DNA from: Thermoanaerobaculia bacterium
Lineage (GTDB): Bacteria; Acidobacteriota; Thermoanaerobaculia; Multivoradales; JAHEKO01
Reading direction: 5' to 3'
Length of the DNA stretch: 5,510 bases
NCBI GenBank assembly: GCA_029287645.1
Contig: JARFQS010000048.1
Location: 1 to 5,510 of the forward strand
Under the pieces are notes generated by a model that made no database searches, was not told the origin of the DNA, and worked only from the letters and a program-made list of their open reading frames with translations. Numbering within the stretch: the first letter of the stretch is position 1; each line of letters starts with the position of its first letter. Below are positions 1 to 5,510 of the stretch, piece by piece. The translations under genes and the position numbers were made by a program.

Positions 1-51
1 CCGCTCGAGGCTCTCCCCGAGACTCCACCAGCCGAAACCGCCCCCGAGTGA
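1..51 (+). CDS. Possible C-terminal tail of a convergent plus-strand gene (partial)
   Basis: Reading frame 1 from the left edge is open for 16 codons and stops at TGA 49-51, giving PLEALPETPPAETAPE. The Pro/Glu/Ala-rich composition resembles a disordered protein tail, and the stop falls 24 nt before the convergent stop of the membrane-protein gene, a usual arrangement for tail-to-tail genes. The evidence is only composition and position. The piece is too short for recognition, and frame 3 on the same strand also stays open here. No function can be assigned. Confidence 0.25.
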   Translation, partial: PLEALPETPPAETAPE

Positions 52-75
52 TCCTCGGCTCTCCAGCTGAGAAGC

Positions 76-2259
76 TCAGTCGGGCGAGATCACCTCTACG
101 GCCCAATCCTTGGAGCTGTCGGGATTCTGGTCGGAGAACCAGGCTATCTGCTCACGAACCAGGTCGAGGGTCAGGGTGTAGGTACCCGGCGCATCGGGGG
201 GCAGGATCTGTGGGTTCACGGTGACCGCCTTTCCCGGTGCCACTTCGGAGGGGAGCGGGCTTCGGAGGCCGCCACGAACCACGGTCCGACCGGAGGCATC
301 GGTCCAGTGATAGCTCAGCTGGACTCGGGTGGCACCGTGAACCGGCCAGGTCTCCTGGCTGGTGTTCTTCAGCTTCACCACGATCTCGAACGGGGCTCCC
401 GCCTCGACGTGGTCCAGCTGCTCGACGTGTTCCCACTCGGTGTGAAAGAGGTCGCGACCTCTTTCATGGCTGGAACCGAGATAGAGGACCGCCGCTCCCA
501 GGTAGAAGTCTTGGTCGCCCGCGCCCCGCCAGATGGGCTTCTCGCCATCGGAAGTCCGGACGGTCATGCGGTAGGTATAGGACTTCCCTTCTGCGCTGCG
601 CCGTGTCTTCCAGGCCCTTTCGGGTGTCAGGGTCACCGCTTGCCTGTCCGGGCCGCTGGATTCATCGAACACGGACTGACCGCACGTACCCTCCAGGCAG
701 ATCTCGACAGTGTTGCGGGGCGCACCAGATCGAACCAGGAACACGGCCTCGGTCAGGGGACGGTCCGTGATCATCCACGCCTCGACGAGCTCGGCACCAT
801 GGAACCAGAGCTCGTCACCATGCGGTTGGAAGACGTCGGCGCGGCCCCGAAGCCAGACCCCCGAGTGGTACTCGCCCAGATAGCCGGGTATGCGACTCGC
901 CAGCGTCAGCTCGAAAGGAAAGTAGCGAAAAGGCTTGTTGCGAACATGGGATTGCAGGGTCGGCTGATCGACGGGTGCGCCGAAGGGAGTCGTCAGTATC
1001 GCTCCCAGAAAGACGCCGCCGAGAGCGAAGCCGGCGGCCATCAGCCAGCTGGGCCGAATCCGGGTGACCAGAAAGAGGAATGCCGGATAGGCGATCACCA
1101 GATAGCGATTGCCGATGAAGCCTCCCCCGCCATGCCATCTGTCGGGAAGCAGAAGGAAGAAGGCCACGGTGGAGATGGCCAGGGAAGCGAGGGTGAGCCA
1201 GCGGCCCACGGAACGCCAGTCGTGCAAAACAAACAGCAGCATGCATATCCCGGCAAAGGGCATGTAGAGAAGCAGGCCGACGTGCCGACCCCACAAGAAG
1301 TAGCCCACGTTGTCGAGCAGTATTGGGAAACCGCGAATTCGCGGGTCGAATCTCTTGAGAAAGAAGCCGATCCGCTCCGACTTCGGCTCGTGGTGGGTGT
1401 AGACCCGAGTCTGGATGACTTCGGAGGCCTTGCGCTCCATGAAGGCGACAGGGCTGCTGACGTTGACCGGACGGCGAGATCGGCTGAGGTAGGGCCAGGG
1501 TGTGTCGGTCAGGGCCATTGCGAGCCCCGCCAGCAGTAGCAGAGACGAAGCTGCACTGATGCACCAGACCGCGGCCGCCTTCCATCCTCGTCGGCGGACG
1601 GAGAAGTAAAGCAGGGGGAGCGCCAGAGCGGCCAGCATCGGCTTGGAGTAGACCGCCAGAGAGAGGCTCGCCGCGGAGCCGGCGATAGCGAGCCAGCTCA
1701 GCTGCGCGGACTGAGAGCGCTTCGTTCCGATCACCAGCAGTAAGGCAACGGTGACGCACGTCATGTGGAAGACTTCTGTCTGCAGCCAGAAGATGTAGAC
1801 GAAGCTGCAGCTCATGAGGAAGAAGCCCCCGGTGAACAGGAAGGCGATGGACTCGCGGTTGAATCGCCGCAGGTAGAGCGTGCCCATGGCGACCATGAGC
1901 ATCGTCAGGGCGGCATTGAGGGCGATGAGGCCGTTGGCTCCGAAGAGCCCTGCGGCGGGCGCGGCGAACAGGGGGTAGACGAACGGGGCAGAAAAGTGGA
2001 CGGTCTTCCAACCGTCCTCGCTCATCAGAAACAGGTTGTCGGAGCGGTGGGTGAACTCGTGGAAGAGTCGTTCGAGGTCCCTCGGTTCGCAACGCAGGTC
2101 ACCGTCCCGCCAGAGGCTGACCGCCATCAGATAGTTGGCTGGCTCATCGGCCTTGAGCAGCATGGGCAGCCCCGGCTTGGCGAGTGTCAACGGGAACAGT
2201 ACGAAGAAGAGGGTGAGACTGACCCAGGTCAGGATCAGGGGCTTACGAAGGGCGTTCAT
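76..2259 (-). CDS. GT-C-type polytopic membrane glycosyltransferase-like protein with C-terminal beta-rich domains
   Basis: This 727-residue protein has about ten or eleven hydrophobic segments within residues 7-424 (for example 7-27, 136-158, 187-220, 227-250, 325-345, 353-371, 404-424). The first segment follows a positively charged N-terminus (MNALRKP). An acidic ADEP motif (D38, E39) comes right after segment 1, where GT-C enzymes carry their catalytic or donor-binding Asp/Glu in the first outer loop. A later WHGGGGFIGNRY motif (375-386) before a membrane segment resembles the Gly/Arg/Tyr loop common in GT39/GT83-like proteins. Such enzymes move sugar from a polyprenyl-phosphate donor to an extracytoplasmic acceptor. 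Residues about 430-727 are soluble and beta-rich: a middle domain (about 460-595, with C521/C526 that could pair) and an Ig-like domain (about 605-725, containing NTSQETW and a Pro/Gly-rich APGTYTLTLDL strand). The ATG at 2259 has a GGAG 10 nt upstream and begins the first membrane helix. The gene follows the M13 peptidase gene but lies behind its terminator. Glycosyltransferase activity, donor and acceptor are inferred; it could be a non-catalytic GT-C relative. Confidence 0.8.
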   Translation of the reverse strand: MNALRKPLILTWVSLTLFFVLFPLTLAKPGLPMLLKADEPANYLMAVSLWRDGDLRCEPRDLERLFHEFTHRSDNLFLMSEDGWKTVHFSAPFVYPLFAAPAAGLFGANGLIALNAALTMLMVAMGTLYLRRFNRESIAFLFTGGFFLMSCSFVYIFWLQTEVFHMTCVTVALLLVIGTKRSQSAQLSWLAIAGSAASLSLAVYSKPMLAALALPLLYFSVRRRGWKAAAVWCISAASSLLLLAGLAMALTDTPWPYLSRSRRPVNVSSPVAFMERKASEVIQTRVYTHHEPKSERIGFFLKRFDPRIRGFPILLDNVGYFLWGRHVGLLLYMPFAGICMLLFVLHDWRSVGRWLTLASLAISTVAFFLLLPDRWHGGGGFIGNRYLVIAYPAFLFLVTRIRPSWLMAAGFALGGVFLGAILTTPFGAPVDQPTLQSHVRNKPFRYFPFELTLASRIPGYLGEYHSGVWLRGRADVFQPHGDELWFHGAELVEAWMITDRPLTEAVFLVRSGAPRNTVEICLEGTCGQSVFDESSGPDRQAVTLTPERAWKTRRSAEGKSYTYRMTVRTSDGEKPIWRGAGDQDFYLGAAVLYLGSSHERGRDLFHTEWEHVEQLDHVEAGAPFEIVVKLKNTSQETWPVHGATRVQLSYHWTDASGRTVVRGGLRSPLPSEVAPGKAVTVNPQILPPDAPGTYTLTLDLVREQIAWFSDQNPDSSKDWAVEVISPD

Positions 2260-2269
2260 CGGAGGTTGG

Positions 2270-2273
2270 CTCC
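2270..2273 (-). promoter_or_regulatory. Shine-Dalgarno of the GT-C-like gene, potentially paired
   Basis: GGAG (within TTGGAG) lies 10 nt upstream of the ATG at 2259 and supports that start. The same GGAG can pair with CTCC at 2261-2264, which sits between it and the start codon (loop CCAAC), so the site could be partly masked in the mRNA. The stem is only 4 bp plus a possible U-G pair, so the effect may be small. Confidence 0.5.
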
Positions 2274-2289
2274 AAAGCCTCAGGGGAGC

Positions 2290-2295
2290 ATTCTA
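2290..2295 (-). promoter_or_regulatory. Candidate -10 element for the GT-C-like gene
   Basis: On the minus strand TAGAAT (5 of 6 matches to TATAAT) lies about 30 nt upstream of the ATG at 2259, just downstream of the peptidase terminator, where an independent promoter would be needed. With 17-bp spacing the -35 hexamer would be GGTTTC, a poor match that overlaps the terminator. This is a positional guess; read-through past the terminator is the alternative. Confidence 0.25.
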
Positions 2296-2308
2296 TCTAG
2301 CCCCATTG

Positions 2309-2343
2309 AAAAGAAACCGCCCGCGACGGTGGGCGCGGGCGGT
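2309..2343 (-). terminator. Rho-independent terminator after the M13 peptidase gene
   Basis: On the minus strand a perfect inverted repeat, CCGCCCGCG and CGCGGGCGG (2342-2334 and 2325-2317), is separated by an 8-nt loop and extended by one A-T pair at 2343/2316. It is followed at once by TTTCTTTT (2316-2309). The stem begins 26 nt past the TAA stop of the peptidase gene. A GC-only 9-bp stem with a T-rich tail on this strand alone is a textbook one-directional intrinsic terminator. On the plus strand the hairpin is followed by TAAGGGG, so it should not act there. Confidence 0.9.
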
Positions 2344-2369
2344 AAGGGGAAACATGGGGTATGTGACGG

Positions 2370-4409
2370 TTACCAGATCTCGGCTCGCTGGTCGGCCGGC
2401 AGCGCCATGGGTTCGCCCTCCTCGCAACGGAAGGCGGCCGCGAACTCGGGCATGTTGGCGAGCGGGCCGTTGACCCGGAACTTGGCCGGCGAGTGGGGGT
2501 CGGTGTTGACCTGTAGCTTGAGCGCTTCCGGTCGGTAGTTCTTCCGCCACCCTTGGGCCCAGCTCAGGAAGAAGCGCTGCTCGGGAGTGAACCCGTCGAT
2601 ATCGCCAGGGTCCTTGCCCTCGAGTGCAGTTCGCAGCGCGTAGTAGGCCATGGTCAGGCCGGCCAGGTCACCGATGTTCTCACCGAGGGTGAGCTCTCCG
2701 TTGACGTGCAAGTCGTCCACGGCCACGAAGCCACTGAACTGGTCGACCAGAATCTTGGTGCGCTCTTCGAACCGCTCGCGGTCCTCGTCGGTCCACCAGT
2801 TCTTCATGTTGCCGTCGGCGTCGAAGGTAGAGCCCTTGTCGTCGAAGCCGTGCATGAACTCGTGACCGATGACACTACCCATGGCTCCGTAGTTGATGGC
2901 GTCGTCTGCCTCTCCATCGAACATGGGTGGCTGCATGATGGCCGCCGGAAAGACGATCTCGTTCATCACCGGGCTGTAGTAGGCGTTGACGGTCTGCGGG
3001 GACATGCCCCACTCGTTGCGGTCGATGGGCTGACCGATCTTGTCGAGATTGCGACGCATCTCGAAAGCGTTGGCGGCCCGCACATTGGCGACATAGCTCT
3101 GACGCTCGATGTCGAGCTTCGAGTAGTCACGCCACTCGTCCGGATAGCCGATCTTCGATGTGAAGGCAGCCAGCTTCGCCAGAGCCTGCTTCTTGGTCTC
3201 GTCACTCATCCAATCGAGATTCTGGATGCGGGCGCCGACGGTTGCACGGAGGTTCTCGATCATTTCGTCGGCTCTGGCCTTGGTCTGCGGAGGAAAGGCG
3301 CGTTCGACGTAGACCTGCCCCAGCGCCTCTCCCAGGCTGGAGCTGGTCTTCGCCACGACTCGTTTCCACCGTGGCTGGAGCTCTTCCGTGCCGCGAAGGG
3401 TCTTGCCGTAGAACTCGAAATCCTGCTCGACGAAAACATCCGACAAGTAGGGAGAGAAGTTGTTGATCAGGTTCCAGCGCAGATAGGCCTTCCAGGTGTC
3501 GAGGTCCGCCTCTTCCAACAGGGTATTCATCTCCGCGAAGAAGTCGGGCTGAGCGTAGGAGAAGCTCTCCATTTCACCCAGACCGAGGCGCTCGAAGTAA
3601 CGGCTCCACGAGAAGCTCGGTGTCAGTTCGTCAGCCGACTTCAGCGTCTCGATGTTGTAGTAGTTGTTCAGATCCCGGAGCTCGACGTTGGTCATCGAAG
3701 CTGCAGCCAGGCGGGTCTCCAACTCGAGGATGCTGGTTGCCGCTGCATCGGCTGTCTCGGCCTCGTCACCCATGAGCTGAAGCATGGTCGAGACATGGGC
3801 TACATATTGCTCGCGCAGCTTCGCCGACTCCTCGTCCTCGCGTGTGTAGTAGTCGCGGTCGGGTAACCCGAGTCCGCCCTGAACGGCATAGTAGAGGTAC
3901 TGCTCGCTGTTCTTCAGATCCTGAAAGATGCCCTGGTCGAAAAGGGCAGCGACACCTTCGGCGTGCAGATCGCGCACCATCGCCGCTACGTCTTCGACGC
4001 TTTCGATCGAGTCGACTCTCTTCAGGTCCGCTTTCAGAGGATCCAGTCCCTGGCCCTCGATCGACTTCGTGTCCATTCCGGTATGCCAGAAGTCCCCGAC
4101 CTTCTGCTGATTGCTGCCCTTCGGGGCGTCGGCTTTGGCAGCTTCTTCCATGATCTCCCGGAGCAGGGCGAGATTGCGCTCGTACATCTCGTGGGAAATA
4201 CCCCATGAGCTGTACTCTTCGGGTATCGGATTCCGCTCGAGCCATTGACCGTTGGCATACTGGTAGAAATCGACACAGGCATCGGCCGACAGGTCCATGT
4301 TTCGGCGGTCGAGGCCGTGCTCGTTGGTCGTGTAGTCGCCTGCGGACGCGATACTGGCAGCGAGTGCCGCGATCATCACGACGCCTAGCACAAATGGGTT
4401 CTTCTTCAT
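2370..4409 (-). CDS. Secreted M13 family zinc metallopeptidase (neprilysin/PepO-like)
   Basis: This 679-residue endopeptidase should cleave short peptides outside the cytoplasm. Residues 1-23 form a type I signal peptide (MKK, hydrophobic core, ASA before G24). There is no lipobox Cys, so it is predicted to be periplasmic or released, not a lipoprotein. The N-terminal M13 domain starts with CVDFYQYANGQW (C45). The catalytic domain holds the substrate-binding NAYY (475-478), the zinc site HEFMH (H516, E517, H520), GENIGDLAG with third zinc ligand E577 and D581, and DPHSPAKFRVNG with H639 and R645, matching neprilysin H711 and R717. It ends in EIW, like other family members, and its length is normal. 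C45 and C662 are the only cysteines I see in the mature chain and align with the neprilysin C80-C735 disulfide. The ATG at 4409 is preferred over a TTG at 4490 because it has a GGGAG at 9-nt spacing and starts a clean signal peptide; the upstream extension would bury that signal. The gene has a 209-nt upstream gap and its own terminator, so it is probably monocistronic. The physiological substrate is unknown. Confidence 0.96.
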   Translation of the reverse strand: MKKNPFVLGVVMIAALAASIASAGDYTTNEHGLDRRNMDLSADACVDFYQYANGQWLERNPIPEEYSSWGISHEMYERNLALLREIMEEAAKADAPKGSNQQKVGDFWHTGMDTKSIEGQGLDPLKADLKRVDSIESVEDVAAMVRDLHAEGVAALFDQGIFQDLKNSEQYLYYAVQGGLGLPDRDYYTREDEESAKLREQYVAHVSTMLQLMGDEAETADAAATSILELETRLAAASMTNVELRDLNNYYNIETLKSADELTPSFSWSRYFERLGLGEMESFSYAQPDFFAEMNTLLEEADLDTWKAYLRWNLINNFSPYLSDVFVEQDFEFYGKTLRGTEELQPRWKRVVAKTSSSLGEALGQVYVERAFPPQTKARADEMIENLRATVGARIQNLDWMSDETKKQALAKLAAFTSKIGYPDEWRDYSKLDIERQSYVANVRAANAFEMRRNLDKIGQPIDRNEWGMSPQTVNAYYSPVMNEIVFPAAIMQPPMFDGEADDAINYGAMGSVIGHEFMHGFDDKGSTFDADGNMKNWWTDEDRERFEERTKILVDQFSGFVAVDDLHVNGELTLGENIGDLAGLTMAYYALRTALEGKDPGDIDGFTPEQRFFLSWAQGWRKNYRPEALKLQVNTDPHSPAKFRVNGPLANMPEFAAAFRCEEGEPMALPADQRAEIW

Positions 4410-4618
4410 GATTCGTAACTCCCGAGAACGGTTGATTTCGGCGGCCCACAGGCTCGGTCTACTGCAGCTGCTGTCTGGGCCTCCCTCCAAGGTTGCGGGG
4501 CGTCTCGCTACTCTTCGACCCCGCGTCGATGACGCACACCTCTCCCGCCATATCCAAGTACTACGAGTCGAAACTCCCGAGGTTGCAGATTCCCATCACA
4601 GATCGCCTGTTCGCGCTG
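4410..4618. other. Intergenic region upstream of the M13 peptidase gene
   Basis: These 209 nt lie between the GT2 stop and the peptidase start and contain no credible gene. The size suggests the peptidase promoter is here, but I could not identify a convincing -35/-10 pair. An inverted repeat GCGGGG (4495-4500) / CCCCGC (4519-4524) has an 18-nt loop in which TCG and CGA (4505-4507, 4516-4518) could pair as well. It has no T-tract, so it is not a clear terminator for the GT2 gene. A near-perfect 17-bp direct repeat sits at 4410-4426 and 4565-4581; its left copy includes the peptidase Shine-Dalgarno. Confidence 0.5.
4419..4423 (-). promoter_or_regulatory. Shine-Dalgarno that decides the M13 peptidase start
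   Basis: GGGAG on the minus strand is separated by 9 nt from ATG 4409-4407. It favours this start over the TTG 81 nt upstream in the same frame, which would put 27 polar residues ahead of the signal peptide. Confidence 0.75.
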
Positions 4619-5368
4619 CTACTTCGACAAGTAGGTTCTGTAGATCGCTGTCAGGTCCAGAGGCGCATGCAAGAAGTCCTGCGGACGAACCTTGCTACCC
4701 GAGACATCCTGCCATGATGGGAGGGGATACTCGGAGACCAGCTCACCCAGGTTCTTCCAGGCTTCGGGAGAGAGGGTCCGCTTGAGTCGAGCGAGTATCT
4801 CCACGTCGAAAATCCAACGGGTGATGAACGGCTCTTGAAAGAGGTCTTTTACGGTCGGGCAGGCGCGAAAGAGCTGGGCACCACATTGGGTGTCGTAGAC
4901 TGCCACATCGAGCAGCAGCGAGACCACCGTTGCGAACAGCCGTCCGGCATAGTGGCGGAAAGGGTCGCGGTCGACTTCGCGGCCGAGCATTCGCACCCTG
5001 GACCCGAAGACCATCAGGGTCTCGGGGCGCTCTTCGAAAACACCCGCCAGGTCTGGGATCGCTTCCAGGGGTATCGCCAGGTCCGCATCCCAGAAGCCGA
5101 CCAGAGAGGCCTCGCTGTCGAGGGCGCGCAGGATTCCTTGCCGAACGGCCTCCGCCTTGCCCTGATTCACAGGCAGCCGCAGGCTCTCGCACCGCCCCGA
5201 CGATCTCTCGCACAGCTGCTGCAGCACATCCGACGTGTCGTCGGTGCTGCCATCGTCGATGAACAGCACGTCGAGATCCGCGTTCTTCTCGAGGCAGCTC
5301 AAATACGTCTCGCCGGGTAGGCGCGATGCCTCATTGAAGCAGGGCACGACGAGAGTCGTCGAAGTCAT
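4619..5368 (-). CDS. Family 2 glycosyltransferase, polyprenyl/dolichyl-phosphate sugar synthase type (Alg5/DPM1-like)
   Basis: This 249-residue GT-A fold enzyme probably transfers a sugar from a nucleotide-sugar to a polyprenyl phosphate at the inner face of the cytoplasmic membrane. The motifs come in family order: VVPCFNE (7-13) opening the nucleotide-binding fold, FIDDGSTDDT (36-45), NQGKAEAVRQGI (68-79), the DxD metal/nucleotide site WDADL (D94, D96), GSR (122-124), RxxG-type HYAGRLF (139-145), YDTQCGAQLF (158-167) and FDVEIL (187-192). DTQCG followed by FDVEIL is characteristic of the dolichyl-phosphate glucose/mannose synthase branch. Length matches the catalytic domain alone. No membrane helix or GtrA-like domain is present, so membrane binding would be peripheral. 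The ATG at 5368 overlaps the upstream stop (ATGA) and has a strong AAGGGAGG with 9-nt spacing, pointing to co-translation with the upstream gene. Sugar identity (glucose, mannose or other) cannot be read from the sequence. Confidence 0.9.
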   Translation of the reverse strand: MTSTTLVVPCFNEASRLPGETYLSCLEKNADLDVLFIDDGSTDDTSDVLQQLCERSSGRCESLRLPVNQGKAEAVRQGILRALDSEASLVGFWDADLAIPLEAIPDLAGVFEERPETLMVFGSRVRMLGREVDRDPFRHYAGRLFATVVSLLLDVAVYDTQCGAQLFRACPTVKDLFQEPFITRWIFDVEILARLKRTLSPEAWKNLGELVSEYPLPSWQDVSGSKVRPQDFLHAPLDLTAIYRTYLSK

Positions 5369-5510
5369 GGGGCGCCGCCTCCCTTCGGGAGGTGCTCGAA
5401 GTCGACGTCGGCCGGGCGTCTGCGGGGAATGATCCCCGTCTCGTCGACACGCAGGATCGCGATGAGACTCGCTCCGAAAGGATAACCGTTCGGTCTGCGG
5501 CCTTCTAGAC
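5365..5510 (-). CDS. C-terminal 47 residues of an unrecognised protein (partial, 5' end outside the window)
   Basis: An open frame enters from the right edge and ends at TGA 5367-5365. The visible tail begins LEGRRPNGYPFGASLIAILR, continues VDETGIIPRRRPADVDF and ends EHLPKGGGAP. It is too short to assign to a family. A short moderately hydrophobic stretch (FGASLIAIL) is followed by a basic, Pro-rich, apparently flexible end. Reality is supported by the frame remaining open to the edge, by GC-rich third positions, and by the 4-nt ATGA overlap with the GT2 gene, which itself has a good ribosome binding site inside this frame. The tight coupling suggests the product acts in the same pathway as the glycosyltransferase, for example another step of glycan or lipid-linked sugar synthesis, but nothing in the visible residues proves this. 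Confidence 0.7.
   Translation of the reverse strand, partial: LEGRRPNGYPFGASLIAILRVDETGIIPRRRPADVDFEHLPKGGGAP
5378..5392 (-). promoter_or_regulatory. GT2 Shine-Dalgarno sequestered in a hairpin within the upstream gene's 3' end
   Basis: The ribosome binding site AAGGGAGG (5385-5378) lies 9 nt before the GT2 ATG. Its GGGAGG core is exactly complementary to CCTCCC (5392-5387) just upstream, with a GAA loop, giving a 6-bp stem of five G-C pairs and one A-U pair. A ribosome translating the upstream gene to its TGA at 5367-5365 would melt this stem and reach the GT2 start, which fits translational coupling. The pairing is seen in the sequence; the regulatory effect is inferred. Confidence 0.6.

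Noticed and set aside
307..1539. A 410-codon plus-strand open frame antisense to the GT-C-like gene
   Set aside because: It lies wholly opposite a protein with coherent membrane segments and motifs. Its translation is low-complexity, rich in Gly/Glu/Gln/Asp/Arg, with no recognisable domain, as expected for antisense frames in GC-rich DNA.
815..2092. A 425-codon minus-strand frame overlapping the GT-C-like gene
   Set aside because: It is an Arg/Ser/Pro-rich out-of-frame translation of the same stretch with no domain or ribosome binding site logic; the 727-residue frame has clear protein character.
2553..3866. A 437-codon plus-strand open frame antisense to the M13 peptidase gene
   Set aside because: The opposite strand encodes a complete conserved peptidase with all catalytic residues. 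This frame's Val/Leu/Gly/His-rich translation is a typical reverse-complement shadow.
4410..4490. 27-residue N-terminal extension of the peptidase from a TTG at 4490
   Set aside because: The ATG at 4409 has a GGGAG at proper spacing and starts a standard signal peptide; the extension would precede it with polar sequence.
4495..4524. Terminator for the GT2 gene
   Set aside because: The stem is only 6 bp with a long loop and there is no T-rich run after it on the minus strand.
4493..4717. A 74-codon plus-strand frame across the intergenic gap and the end of the GT2 gene
   Set aside because: It needs a TTG start with no clear ribosome binding site, overlaps the conserved GT2 gene by about 100 nt and has no recognisable motif.
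4835..5320. A 161-codon plus-strand frame antisense to the GT2 gene
   Set aside because: It is fully opposite the motif-complete GT2 coding sequence and shows only shadow-type composition.

Overview
The window is bacterial, GC-rich (about 60 % or more by eye) and densely coded. All confident genes lie on the minus strand, so transcription runs from the right edge to the left. Strong GC bias at third codon positions leaves long stop-free shadow frames on both strands. The secreted M13 peptidase, the cleavable signal peptide and the membrane glycosyltransferase fit a high-GC diderm bacterium (Acidobacteriota or Pseudomonadota would be my guesses). Nothing here fixes the taxon, and there are no RNA genes, IS elements, CRISPR arrays or phage genes.

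Layout in transcription order: (1) 5510-5365, the last 47 codons of an unrecognised protein. Its TGA overlaps the next ATG in an ATGA junction. (2) 5368-4619, a soluble family 2 glycosyltransferase of the dolichyl/polyprenyl-phosphate sugar synthase type (Alg5/DPM1-like). (3) 4618-4410, a 209-nt gap that probably holds the promoter of the next gene. (4) 4409-2370, a complete secreted M13 (neprilysin/PepO-like) zinc metallopeptidase with every expected active-site residue, closed by a clear intrinsic terminator at 2343-2309. (5) 2259-76, a 727-residue polytopic membrane protein that looks like a GT-C-type glycosyltransferase with about 300 residues of beta-rich soluble sequence at its C-terminus. 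(6) 1-51, possibly the last 16 codons of a convergent plus-strand gene, weakly supported.

How the genes may work together: a GT2 polyprenyl-phosphate sugar synthase makes lipid-linked sugars on the cytoplasmic face, and GT-C enzymes use such donors on the outer face of the membrane. Having one of each within 3 kb on one strand hints at a surface-glycan or protein-glycosylation function. However, the peptidase gene and its terminator separate them, so they are not one simple operon. The M13 peptidase may be an unrelated periplasmic/secreted oligopeptidase.

I found no clear undescribed system. The most interesting points are the probable translational coupling at the 5365-5368 junction, where the Shine-Dalgarno of the GT2 gene is buried in a hairpin formed by the end of the upstream gene, and the unusual multi-domain C-terminus of the GT-C-like protein.
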